Below are positions 22,134-34,300 of a DNA stretch of 64,000 nt, piece by piece. The notes beneath the pieces were generated by a model. That model worked only from the letters and a program-made list of their open reading frames with translations. It was not told the DNA's origin and made no database searches. A program made the position numbers and the translations under genes. Position 1 is the first letter of the stretch. Every line of letters begins with the position of its first letter. The DNA lies in contig NC_064045.1 in assembly GCF_932526225.1 (NCBI RefSeq), positions 12,580,442 through 12,644,441 on the forward strand. The letters are read 5' to 3'. Source of the stretch: Nematostella vectensis. Taxonomy: Eukaryota > Cnidaria > Anthozoa > Actiniaria > Edwardsiidae.

Positions 22134-22852
22134 ATCCAGCCCAGTATCCAACATTTTTTCCTCGGGGGGAGGGGGGGGGCTTTGGAGGGTGTGAGTTTTT
22201 TTTATAAAAATATCAGACCCACCTCCCCCCCCCCTAAATAAAAATACAACTTTTTCACATTTGCAGTTTCTCCACGGGGGGTTTATTATTGCCTTTTTTA
22301 TCTAATTTGTTTATTCTCTATAGTTTTGTATTTTTTTTAGTTTTTGTGAAAACACGTCTGTTGCGAACTCTAAGTGGACTTTCCGCTGTTGTGTGTGTGT
22401 GTGGCGGGGGGGGGAGCGAACGCACCCCCTGCACCCCCCTGGGTACGGGCGTGATTTTAAGAGCACTTTTTGTATAATTGTCACTGGATATTCCCAACAC
22501 CTTTAGATGTGGAGGGGTTGTTCCAAAGTATTTAAAACAGAAATTGACTTTAAGGGCACACAAAGCACCAGTTTATTAATGACTGTTGATATTTGGCTTG
22601 GGATAAAAGTTTTTAGTTTTATTATAAAGTGTTCTGTGGTTTGCTATCCATGTGCAAACAACTGTGGTTTAGAAGGCTAAAACTGAGTTTAGATGCCGTT
22701 CTTTTCATGTACCATTCCAAATGCAAATGCATGAGTAAATGGGCCAATTCAATTGGTTTGCATTTAGAAAGGGCAAAAGAATAGCAGAGAGACTGGGGAC
22801 ACTTCTATTCGTATACTTTCAACTTACAAAACGCCCATAAGCATTCATGAAG

Positions 22853-23188
22853 CAGGCCCGTACCCAGGGGGATGCACCCCCCCACAAGGGCCAAAAGTCC
22901 ACTTTTGGTTTTCAATAGACTATATTGAAAAAAAATAGCTATTTGTAGAAAAAACTAAGAATCATAAGCTAGATCCCTCTGGTATGTAGCCAAATCCAAA
23001 AATAAACGTCCTGTGGAGATACTGCAAAGGAATGCTTCAAAGGCATCCTTGGTGGTTAGATTTTTATCAGAGAACTCCCTCCCTCCCCCTACCCCCCCCC
23101 CCCCCCCCGGGAAAATTAGATCCACTTTTTAGGATTTCGCACCTCCCCCCCCCCCCCCCCCCCAAGAAAAATCATGGGTACGGGCCTG
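22853..23188. mobile_element. MITE-like palindromic element (unit B)
   Basis: Counterpart of 2853-3186, with the same CAGGCCCGTACCCA / TGGGTACGGGCCTG ends. The homopolymer C and G runs differ in length between the units. Confidence 0.7.
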
Positions 23189-23249
23189 GTGAAGACCACG
23201 GGGGGGGGGGGGACTCTCCAGAAAAGTAGACCGGGGTGCTCGACCTATC

Positions 23250-23920
23250 TTTTAGGGTATAAAATTCTTAACAACTGCTATCTCTTAGGGGTTGTTTTAG
23301 GATTTTTCCGATTGTGCTATCTTTTAGGGGTTTTTTACCCCTGGGGAGGAGGATTTTTCCTATTCTGCTATCTTTTAGGGTATCTCACGCTAAATGGTGG
23401 CCCAATCGCTCGAAAGGTATTTTACAATAAACCACAAGTCAACTGATCAGTTGATACTTCCAGCCTTATTGTCGGTATCATAGAATACAGGATCCGTCAG
23501 CCAATTAAAACGGGCATTGTTTTTTAGTGCTATCTCTAAGGGTTAAAAATTCCTTCGACCATACCCAATGTGCTATCTCTTAGAGGGGTAAGAATTGTTG
23601 TTGACCACGCCCTTAGTGCTATCCCTTAGGGTTAAAATTGATTTTGCTGTCGAGCACCCCCTTCTGTTTTTCTAGAAGTCTAATCTGTTGATACTGATCG
23701 GTTGATACTTCCAGCGTTATTGTCGGTATCATAGAATACAGGATCCGTCAGCCAATTAAAATGGGCATTGTTTTTTAATGCTATCTCTAAGGGTTTAAAA
23801 TTCCTTCGACCACACCCAATGTGCTATCTCTTAGAGGGGTAAGAATTGTTGTTGACCACGCCCTTAGTGCTATCCCTTGGGGTTAAAATTGATTTTGCTG
23901 TCGAGCACCCCCGTCTGTTT
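23250..23920. repeat. 251-bp tandem repeat with TGCTATCTYTTAGGG motif (unit B)
   Basis: Two units (aattccttcgacca near 23548 and 23797) where unit A has three. The same short TGCTATC...TTAGGG words recur through it. The first unit here keeps a tttttagtgctatctctaagg segment that unit A lacks. Confidence 0.8.
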
Positions 23921-25083
23921 TTCTCGAAGTAAACCCCCGGGGGTGAAGTCTCTCTTTGTTTACATGCCGCGCTCACTCGCTCTGGGAAACTCTGTTTGTA
24001 CAATTGTTCGAGAACAATTAGTGTTTTAAGTACACACGCACGTTTAATGTCATTGACCACGGGATGCTCCCTTAACCACTTTTGTCGTATGAAAACAAAT
24101 TAAAACAGTTGTCGTATTAAACAGATCTCTTTTTTGCGTCAAATACACGTTGAATTTAAATTCACATGACAATAAGCTTACACACAATGAGCATTGTATA
24201 TTTAAGGTTGACGTATACAGTACTTTTGCATTAAGTGAATTGAATACATTCTTTTCTTTTATAAAATTATAGCCCTAGTTTTGCGCTACATTTCTCTGAA
24301 TTCGCCAAAATTTGACAGTTCGCCGGTAAAAAGCCGCCATTTCAAAACAAAAAGGATCAACCGCGCGGTTCTGGAACTAATCTTGCGTTTTTCAGCACTG
24401 GCTCCAAAAATAAGAACAGCCCACCCTCAAGTGAGATGAAGGAGTTCTTATCAAAAGAATGTACATTATTTACAACATATATATCTATTATTACATTTGT
24501 GATAGGCATGTATCACACATGATGTATTTTTAAAACGAGACAATCCAGCATTTACAACTAAGATATAACACCTTTGTAAGTCATTCAAATCTACAGTTGT
24601 CTATTTTTACGCTGTGTCTGTTTTCGAATGGCAATTGATTGTTCATCTTATTTGCTAGATGCAATGAAATTATGTACAATGGTTCCAGGATGGAAGGGAG
24701 GGGTAGAACTCGAATACTAGAATTGGCTGTTTTGGGCACTACGGAAAGCTAGAAGTGTCCAAACTTGTGCAGGTAATTAGTATCATCTCGCGTACACGGG
24801 GGAGGGGGGAGGGGGGCAATTCCCTCTCCCCTTGGCTGCCAAAAAGTGGGGCGTTTTTTATTAAGGAATGGTATGATACCTATGATCGATCCAATCCTGG
24901 ATACGCGCCTTTTATCCTCCAGTGAAGTAAAAGCGATACTCATTCTAATAATGATAATCATAATAATGATGATGATGATTAAAGAGCGTATGGAAATATG
25001 TTAGAATATAGAATAAGCATTTAAATTCTACCTAACAAAAAGTATTCTAATGCTCTTTCATGTTAGTCCTACATAAAAAGAGA
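23921..25083. other. Noncoding DNA 3' of the GPCR gene (unit B)
   Basis: Near-identical counterpart of 4111-5278. No gene seen. Confidence 0.6.
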
Positions 25084-26552
25084 TTAGCATGCTTGATTTT
25101 CCAACTTATTCCCAGCGATAGACTTGTTCGCATTGTCAGACATCGAAATGCTCTGCAGACCAGCCGACGTGTTATTATGACCTGCACCTACAGTTCGGTT
25201 GTTAGGGGCAACCCGACCGCCGGACACCCTACATCGCAGCAGGTTCAAAAGATGTCGTCTGAAACGTTCATTATGGAAGCTGTATATTATTGGATTGATT
25301 GCCGAATTGAACGTCACCATAGCGACAGAAGCGGGATAGGCGATATCTACGCGGATGCTTGTGGGCGCATACGCCACGATGAGAAAGATACTGAGCTCTG
25401 GAATCCACGAGAGAGCGTAGATAAAGCTGACCACAATCACCATCTTGGTAGCCTTTTTCCGGCGCTGTCTGTCCGCCTCCTGGTTATTCACCTGCTCCAC
25501 TTCGCGCCTAAACCACAACTGGTGGATAACCCTCGAGTAAAGTACACACATGGTGCAAATAGGGATCACCCCTAGGACCACAAAGCATAGCGCGCTGTAC
25601 ACCTTGAAGGAGTAGTCCGCTGGCCACTCCATGGTGCAGAAACCGAGTTGTTCGTTGTAGCGCTTGACGATGAAGCCAATGGCGTTCCAGGCGATGGCGA
25701 ACAGCCAGCAAACAACCACCAGGACTATTATTCAGAACAAAAACGATTAGAAGATTAGCCAGCATCTAGACCAGCGCCATGATTTTTCTACAACTCCAGT
25801 ACCCTCCTTTCCCGTTTGTTATCTGAAGTTAGTATTAATTAGATAGCTCGAAAGAGATGCATGGGGAGGGGGTTGGGGTCCGCACCCCTCCCCCTCCTTG
25901 GCATTCGAAACGTGCGCCGCCAAAATTCAATTTTTTCCATATAATACCTATGACTGTGCACCCCCACCCCCGTCCCCGTCTAGCTAATCTTAGCTGGGTA
26001 CGCCCCTGTTTCCGTACCTACTCCTCCCAAGGGATGCCATATTCACCAGATTACCACCTCCCCCTGGGTATCCATGCCTAGTCCTCTCCCTTATCCGCCG
26101 GATGATGCCTTTCAACCTCACTCTAGGGATTCCCCTCCCCTCCCTCCACAAGGCATGCCCCACTCACTTTTAAGATTGCTGTTCGTGATGCTCACAAGAT
26201 TACTGTGGGGATTTGTGACGGCGTAAAACCTCTCTATTGCTATGGCGACAAGGAAGAGCGCCGACGCGTAGCCTCCCATCCACGCAAAGCTTTCCCCCGT
26301 CACCAGAGAGCACAATACATCCCCTGCCAAACCCCCTGGGTGTGTGTAGGCCCCCTTGAAGATGAAGGTTGGGCTGAAGAAGATGAGAAGAAGAAGATCG
26401 CTGATGGCGAGGTTCACAAGGAGATAGTTCATGGGCGTTCGCATCGGCTTGTTTAGTAGCACCACGAGGCAGACGAGGATATTCCCTGTCACGCCAATCA
26501 CGGTTACTATGGAGAAGGCGACGACGATCGCTACCTCCTCTGCGGTTGTCAT
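25084..26552 (-). CDS. Class A G protein-coupled receptor, copy B
   Basis: Same two-exon structure as the unit A receptor: exon 1 26552-26168, exon 2 25724-25084, intron with gtgagt donor and tag acceptor, 341 residues. All landmarks are kept (Asn24, Asp52, Cys81, ERF 107-109, SWIP 234-237, NPIIY 272-276). The only amino acid change I find is Gln319 in place of Pro319, in the cytoplasmic tail; other differences are silent or in the intron. The upstream CRE-like site is also kept, so both copies are plausibly expressed. Ligand unknown. Confidence 0.9.
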
Positions 26553-27300
26553 GGCAGCGTTTTCTGTTGAATAATAAACGCAAAGGTTAAGTCCATCGGG
26601 CGTATCTAGATTTAAGAGCCTTCATAATACGTCCTTTACTATAATCAGCTCAGAGTATTTCCTTTTCTGGAAACACAAATATGGCGGCCTAAATGGATTA
26701 TGACGTCATCATTCAAGCCCCTCGCCTTTTATAGTGTGGTGCGGCGTGTAATCCCGTGCGATTTTCGTGCTGAAATCGATTTTTTTGCTGTTTTGGGTCT
26801 ATTATGGGTTGAATAATTAGTATATGCTGGGGGCCAATATTTCCGACCGCGTTTTGATATTTTTTTGACGTAATTCCGCATAATGTATGTTAATTTATGC
26901 ATATATTTATATTTCTTTAATAACTCGGCCCGTTTTGCAGCTAAGTTAACCAAACTTCGCTGTGTAGATGTCCTTTGTGTTTATTATTAATAACGTTAAA
27001 GACGTTACCATTGAAATAATGTTTGACAAAATAATTTGTAGCCGGATTTTTGACGGCGGCCATCTTGGATCCGCCATCTTGGATTTGACAAACATAATGA
27101 AATCCACCATGAAGCTTCGAACATGTTTCTCCTTTCAAAAATGCTGTCTAATTTTAATAGTTAAACAAACATATCTACTTTTTTCTATATTCACAGCGGT
27201 GTATTAAGTATTTTTAACCAATACGAGGGGGAATGTGAATTGTTTAGATAGCCACTTCCAGAAATCAATAATCGCCATTGCATCAGTTAGTAGAACTATG
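26553..27300. other. Noncoding spacer between GPCR and CXC pseudogene (unit B)
   Basis: Counterpart of 6748-7500, with TGACGTCA at 26701-26708 and the paired CCATCTTGG words at about 27058-27083. No gene. Confidence 0.5.
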
Positions 27301-27312
27301 TGTCTCGAAAAA

Positions 27313-27850
27313 TTGCAAGACGATGCTGCTCCTGGCGAAACAGGCAGCGCTGCTCGTTTAGACATAGACGATGCTGATCCTGGCGAAACAGGCAGCGCTG
27401 CTCGTGTAGACATAGACGATGCAGCTCCTGGCGAAACAGGCAGCGCTGCTCGTTTAGACATAGACGATGCTGATCCTGGCGAAACAGGCAGCGCTGCTCG
27501 TGTAGACATAGACGATGCTGATCCTAGTGACAAAGATGATGCTGCTCTTGGCGACACAGACGATGCTGCTCCTGGTGGCATAGACGAAGATGCTCCCGGC
27601 GTGGTAGACGATGCTGCTTCTGGCGACACAGAAGATGCTGCTCCTGGCGACATGGACGATGCTGCTCTTGGTGGCATAGGCGATGCTGCTCCTGGCGACA
27701 TGGACGATGCTGCCCCTGGTGACATAGACGATGCTGCTCCTGGTGGCATAGGCGATGCTGTTGCTGGTGGCATAGGCGATGCTGCTCCTGGTGGCATAGA
27801 CGATGCTGCTCCTGGTTGCATAGACGATGCTGTTGCTGGTGGCAAGACGA
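27313..27850. repeat. 24-bp minisatellite beside the CXC pseudogene (unit B)
   Basis: About 22 copies of the 24-base unit, against about ten in unit A, with some 48-base higher-order alternation (a GAAACAGGCAGCGCTGCTCG subunit repeats several times at 27337-27510). Open on both strands (frames of 225 and 228 codons) only because the period is a multiple of three. Confidence 0.9.
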
Positions 27851-27877
27851 TGCTGCTCCTGGAGAGCTTCAGCAAGA

Positions 27878-29849
27878 TCAATCATTCAAGTCGTCTGCGG
27901 TGTTTTGAGATTCTCTGTTAGGATTTTCGCAGCTCCCTGTATAGCATTTACACAATGGAGTGCAAGGGAGTGCGTTCTTTGAACAACTGCATCTTCCCTT
28001 GCAACCGGTCTTACATCCACATCTTGTTAGCTCAATGGGCAACTTTTGGAGCAGGCAGTAAATTACAACAGACACTCGAGGCCACGCCAGCTTTTAGAAC
28101 CCAGTTGGAGTTGCCCACTGACTGCTGGATCTGCAGGGCACGGCTGTATAGATCGAGATCAAGTGTTATGATGGTACGCCTCTCGGGTCCGACAACAACA
28201 GCTGAGATTCCCTGAGTCATCATCAGAGCTGTATAAAGAGTTGCATAATCTATAGGCGAGGTCCCGAGCAGTGGAGCGACAACTTCAAAGTTGGTGATGT
28301 TTTGACGTTCGGTAGCTCGGTTGTTCGATATGAGGAGGGATTTAGTTGCTGCCCATGTTGGTAGCACGTCTTCTTTTGAGACACTTCTGCCCTTGCAAGC
28401 GCATTCTTTCACTGAAATTATAGAATTGTCAGAGACGTCGGCGCGTACGGTCTCGGTTTCCATTTCAGCTTTTTCGTTGCCGCCACTAGAAGCGTGCTCT
28501 TTACTCCAATGGCTAGGTGGGTCTTCACAGCGGCGAAAAAACTTGGACTATTTTCCTCTTCTTTTCCTTCTGCCCCTCTTGCTTCCCCTCCTCCTCCTCC
28601 TCCTTGTCCTTCGCCCTCTCCTCTTCCGCTACCTCCCGCTCTTCCTCCTTCTCCTTCTTCTTCGAAAGATTGCATCTCCACATCTAAGACTTGAGCAGAT
28701 TCGTGTAAGGATTTACCCGTGTTATCAATTGCATCATAGTTGGCAAGCGCCCAGGTCCGCGTATAGTCGTTGGAGACGAGCTGCTCCCTCTTGCCCAGAG
28801 TATTGCTTGCAAATCGTATTGGCTTGGGCTTTATGATTGGCTGTTGCTGATAACTGACCGCAAAGCCAATTGCTTTAGATGGTATCTTGGTTGGGATAAC
28901 AAGTGGCTGGTGAACTGGATCTCCGTCCTCTGCTCTTTGATTTAAGACGATCACTGTTCCATGAAACGTGTTTTGCCCAGTCGGTGTGTCTTCCAAAAGA
29001 TCTATGTTATCCACAGCAAACCAAACATTTACACCTCTTTTGACAAACTCAGGCAAGCAAAATCCTCCAGTCTCTCTCATCCTCGTAAGAACACCTTGCT
29101 TTACACGCCTTTAGATATCAAGAATACTTCGATAGTTGCTCCCGGTATACACGTCATACAGGTTTGTGACAAGATTCTTGTCGCGCACTCTTGAGTGAAT
29201 GGCAAGGGGAAGACCGATGGAAAGCGGCATGTCCACAGTCTGCATAAACTCGCTGTCTTCTTTAGGCTGATGTTTCACTTGACGATCACTTCTAGCGTTC
29301 TGGACAAGGACTTGGCAGGTGACGTCGATAACTTTGTCAATTTCTTCATTGCGCTTTCCTGACACATTCATGACACAACGGCCAAAAAGGAGGTTACTCA
29401 GGAAAAACTGTAGTAAATGGGGATTTTCGAAGTCCTCGAAGCTCCCATTAAAAGACCAGTTCCATGATCTCTGATCTCTGCTGCATGATCTCCTTCCGTA
29501 ACATCGAGGCCACATTTTTCAAATGCGCAATCTTCTCACCATCATCATGATATGCAGAATGTAACTCAATCGATTTGCTGATTGTCCCGGACAGGACAAT
29601 TTTCTCAGCCTCGTTTTTGCGTACTGATGGAACAAATTTCACATTCGGGAGCCGCTTTTGCAAAAGTTGTTTCAGGTACTTGCGGTAGTTCTTCGAGTCA
29701 TTGATTTCTACAATATACCTCTTCAAAATTGTAATGTATGTTTCATTTATTCCCGCCATATCCAGAGAAAGGATGTCGTTCATAAGAGTGTTTTGTACAA
29801 ATAGTAATAACTCTTCGTCACAGGCATACATCATTCTTCTCCTAAACAA
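27878..29849 (-). pseudogene. Decayed CXC (tesmin/TSO1-like) domain protein, unit B
   Basis: Counterpart of the unit A pseudogene with the same 7-base duplication (GATCTCT at 29466-29472 and 29473-29479), the same in-frame TAA (29111-29113) and the same last shift before the CGCKTGCKGRCSCSK tail (about 28025-27935). It has one further break of its own: two extra A bases (plus strand, about 28535-28540; six A where unit A has four) shift the frame in the Glu-rich linker, so the frame from 29080 runs out at 28418 and the true frame continues from about 28463 to 28032. Common breaks predate the duplication; this one came later. Function unknown. Confidence 0.75.
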
Positions 29850-30243
29850 TTTTACTCCAACAGAATTCTAATGATTTGAATTCTTTCTGGTAGAAAATTT
29901 TCAGTCAAAGTAAATGTGAGCAAAAAAAAATTAAACTGTGACTTCTATTTGTTTTATTTGATATTCTGTGTACCACATGCTTTTTGTGTGTAGCAGATGA
30001 GATGATTTAAGCTTATACCACTATTAAGTCATTAAAACAAATATGAAACTGTATGTGTCATTTTCTGCAGTGGCTGATCCAAGTGTGGTTCTGTGGTCCA
30101 ATGGTCTAATCCTTTTAAGCACAAAGCTATTGTAATAGTTTTCCCAAATTGAACCACCTTTGAAAAATTCTAGACCCCCATTGAGCTTTAAACAGCGCCT
30201 GCACAAGGCAATTTGAATACTGAATGTTCAGGATCGACCGACA

Positions 30244-30877
30244 AACTCGGGCGGGCTGCATATATAACACATTGAGACTAAACACAACACACCGTAAGGC
30301 ATGTATTTATGCATGCATTATGAGCTTCGGAGGACGCAACGAATACCATTTGCAGTACTGAGTAGTCAACTCTAGGGTCAAGAATTCATGCCTGCTTGTC
30401 CACCGTTAGTTGTGCCTTCGAATTCCAGTATACTATAATTACGCTTCTAAGCTGTAATTCAAATCGTGATGGCCATCACCCTCGCCGTCATCTATTGACT
30501 GTAGCGAATTGGACTTTCCCACCGAACATAGCCACTCGAAATATGAATTATACCACATCTTTGCGCCCAAAGGCTTTTTCTACAAGTCTTTCAAGTTTTG
30601 ATACGTCTAAAACCCTACCAAAAAGCAGAAAGATACTGTTTTATGCTCTCATTCTCGTCTCTCTATGGCCGCCATGTTTTTTTTACTTAGGTCAAGCAAG
30701 TGTTATGACGTCATCTTACAATTTCATCTGTGATTGGTTGTTTCAATGTTTTGATGCCTCGAATGTCAAAACAAATAAGTGTTTCCAGAAAAGGAAATAT
30801 TCTGAGCTGATAGAATTTACATATTCGATTTTATCCGATTGGTTGTAACGATTTTACTGTGTTCCTGCAACACGACA
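30244..30877. mobile_element. 629-bp insertion specific to unit B
   Basis: Unit A reads straight through gaccgacaggttat. Unit B has 629 extra bases between two copies of CGACA (30239-30243 and 30873-30877), a 5-base target-site duplication. No terminal inverted repeats or poly(A). Inside are GGCCGCCATG, TGACGTCAT (about 30708-30716) and gtgtttccagaaaaggaaat (about 30780-30800). The last is the reverse complement of the sequence just upstream of the GPCR genes, so the insert contains a promoter-like module of the same family. The 150-codon frame inside lacks recognisable features. Confidence 0.7.
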
Positions 30878-31189
30878 GGTTATCTAGAAACGTGTTAGTT
30901 GATATTCATAATTGTGTTGTATGATATTTTTACAATCGTATAATTAACCAAATTGAACTGAATACAAAATAAATCTTGACCTTTAATAAACAACTTCAAC
31001 AATAAAACACAAAATCTGAATTGATATGTTTTTTTTCACAAACGTTTGATTTGATTTGATGATTTTTTATTATATGATGATTGTTAGGAAATTGAACACA
31101 ATAGTTACGAGTGCTAGCTAGGTAAAAGCTTTGTGTTTTGCTGCGTTTTTTAGAATAGAATAAAAATAAAATAAATAAAATAAAACACC

Positions 31190-31392
31190 TTATTTCACTT
31201 TATTTTCGCGTCACTTTTATTTCGCGAATTTCGCGATTTTAAAAGATTCGCGAAAATAAAATGACGTGAAAATTAGGATGCGCGAAAATTAAGTGAGTAC
31301 ATAAGATGGAGAATATTGGCCGTTAAATTAGCTTTATGGAAACACTTTGTCTATTTAGTCATTTAATGTACATATAGTACGATAAGGGGTTA
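31190..31392. mobile_element. Truncated copy of the CCTTAT MITE (unit B)
   Basis: Counterpart of 10440-10640, with the same missing distal end, so the truncation predates the segmental duplication. Confidence 0.7.
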
Positions 31393-34300
31393 TAGATTTT
31401 AATGAAACTAAATTTAGCCCACGCATCTTTTTGATATTAATTGTTTCAGTTTTGACGATTACAGCACATTTTAATTTCATTGACTTAGACATGCTCATGG
31501 GAGAAAAGTTCATTTCTAGCCAAATTTTCAGGGGTGTGGTTCTATTGTATAGGGGATCTGGGGCCATGCTCCCCCGTGAAAATGTTGCTATTTTCAAATA
31601 TATGAAATGCTAATTATTTTAAGTAGATAACAGCACCATTTTAGCTCCTTCCCAACTGAAATCTTATACATATTTTTCTGGGGTTCTCTCCCGAAAAACT
31701 TTGCCGAACAAATTTATTCCAGTCTTTTAGGAGGCTCGGAAATTGATCAGAATACCTGTTTAAAAAATAAGGCCCTCCCCTAAACCCTGTATCGAAAATT
31801 GAGGCCCCCCCCCCAAACGATGCTAAAAAATACCAACCTTCCCCCCAAACATTACAGCCGCCCCCCCCCGAATAATGACCCTTCCCTTCTACTTTTTTAA
31901 AACGCCTTTTTATTACATGAAATTAAATTTGATGATACCGCACCTGAGATTTGGCTTTCTTTATGACAAAGCTCTTCAGTTCTAAGTATTCTTTAGAAAT
32001 ATCGTTAATATAAACTATGTTGATTGCGGTTCTTGTTGAATTTTATCAAATTGAATCATGAGGTTTTGTTAGCCTGCTTGCAGGCGGTACTCGGTGTTAT
32101 TATCGCGGAAAACCCTCTCCGTTCGGTGATCGGGCGCCATCTTGCCCCCCCCCCCTCTCCAGGAACCACGCGGCTGGTTGTATCGTATACGACGATTGAT
32201 TTTCCAACAGAGTGCTCTGCAATTTTCTTTAACAGATGAGTCTTGTAAATATTAATGGCAAATTACTCTCCAGTGCATATCGTTGCTAAACGCTATCGTG
32301 TTTTGAGCGGCTGGATCATGTCGGGCGAAGAGTTTAATACTTCATGTAGTGTGATTTTAGGAATTCGATTTATAGACCGTCTCAAATTTGAGAATGGTTA
32401 TGACATCCACGAAGTACTAGCTTTGGCGAATAATTATGTCGAAACCCGGATTCCGCATAGATTTGATAATAGGTGTAATAGTTCGCGTATCCTGTAGAAC
32501 GCCCTCCGGCTTGAACACCGGTTATAGTCTCATTTCTTTGCCCCTATTGCACCCATTACACTCATTGGCACTTCACATCATTGCCATAAATCATTTCATT
32601 ACAAGTATTTGGCAGTGATAACAGCACGCAACGTTTAAAAAAAAGCCTGCGCTAAAACCTGATAAACCAACACAGTTTGATAACATATCCAAAAAATGTG
32701 ATAACAAAAATTTGCAATTTTCCTTTGCTGGTCTTATCTCCAGTTGAAACCATGGCCATGAACAGGATCTAGTCTGATAAAAAAAGGACTCTCATGTAGT
32801 TAAAAACGTCTTTTGCGTTTTGTTTAAGAGGTTAAAGAAATATGCCGCCTAATGGTTCGTGGTAAAAACTTTCTAAAAGCCAATACCCTGAGTTGTTACG
32901 AAGGGGCGAGAAATGACGCGTGGCCTCTAAAGCAAAAAATAAAGATAGGGAAATGTTTTTCAGTCTAAATTGGCTCTGAGTTTTAATCATTTCATTTTCA
33001 AAACAGCACCACTCAATGGGAAAAGTCACGATATTGAAAAGCCGTATTTAACAGAATCTTATTTCAGTCCAAATGAAGTTTTTCCTTTCAAATACCTCAC
33101 CGTTCTATAGGTTTTTGATGAATTTCCTGGTGATTTGGGCGATGGAGTGTAACAGCCAACAGGGCCTGGCCGTGTTTTCATCTGTTCTTATTCTCATGCG
33201 AATGCTAGCATTACGGTTGTCAAACAGGCATTTGTTAAAAAAAGCGATCCTTAATTGGCGGGTGGTTATACGTACTTCCGGACAGATCTATTAAGAGTCA
33301 AAGGGGTGCCTTTATTTTTCTATTCGAAAAAATAATTTTAATTAATACATTGGCATGACATTATGACATTCTTTTTGGTGAAGAGCTATCACTAATTCTA
33401 CGCAAACAAATTTAGAAACCCGTCAGGGAGTCAGGACTAGGGACCCTGATGTTCTAGGGTTATATTACCTGCTTGGGCGATCATTTCTCTAGACCGGATA
33501 TGGACGCAGTAGACGAAAAATAAAGAGTTTATCACGGACGACTGCGACACGCTCCCTAATAGAGACTTTAACGACGGCGACTGCAGGGAGAACGTGATCC
33601 CTCAAAAAGCTTTCATACTTTGCGCTCAATTTTAAGCTAGTTTTGATAAAATTCACTCGTTTGTAAATTCCACAAAAAAAACTATAGTAAAGCCTAGAGT
33701 CTTATTTCCAACATAACGAAAAAGGATAGAAAGTCTAGTATTTTAGCGCAAACGTCCCCTTCCTCGCTAGACCGTAAACTTGAAGTTTTCACGTTGTCGT
33801 TTGAAGAAAATTGGCTAAAATATACAAGACAATTGTTTTCTGCCGTCGCCGTTCGCGTTGCCGGTCGCTGCTTAAAGTCCCTAATGTTCACCTCCTAGCG
33901 CCCCTCCCCCCACCCTTTTTTTGCGCTCGAATGGCGTCCATGGGAAATAAAGGACAGTTTTGGAAACTTCATTTGCTTGATTTTATAAAAATCAAGCCAA
34001 CCTAGAGCAATAAGACATTTTGCCTGAGTATCCCACTGAATTTTATGAGCATGTTGAAAAATACTTCAAATTGAAATGCTCGAAATTTAAGGTCTACACA
34101 ACAAGCAATACTAATTTATATTCTTTCTTTACGATAATGATAGACATTTTGGTAACCGTACGGTAAAAAAAGAATATAGACCTCAACTTTTATCTACGGT
34201 TCAAAAAACTAAAAACTAAAATATGGAAAAGGAAAAAAAAGGTTAACTTTGTATTTAATGGACCCTTCTTCCCTTGATAAGATGAAAAAAAAGGACTTGT

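Noticed and set aside
27204-27921. Frames of 225 and 228 codons on opposite strands in the 24-bp repeat
   Set aside because: Period divisible by three keeps both strands open; unit number changes freely between the duplicates.
30396-30848. 150-codon frame in the unit B insertion
   Set aside because: No ordered domain features; it overlaps CRE-like and other motif words shared with noncoding upstream DNA.
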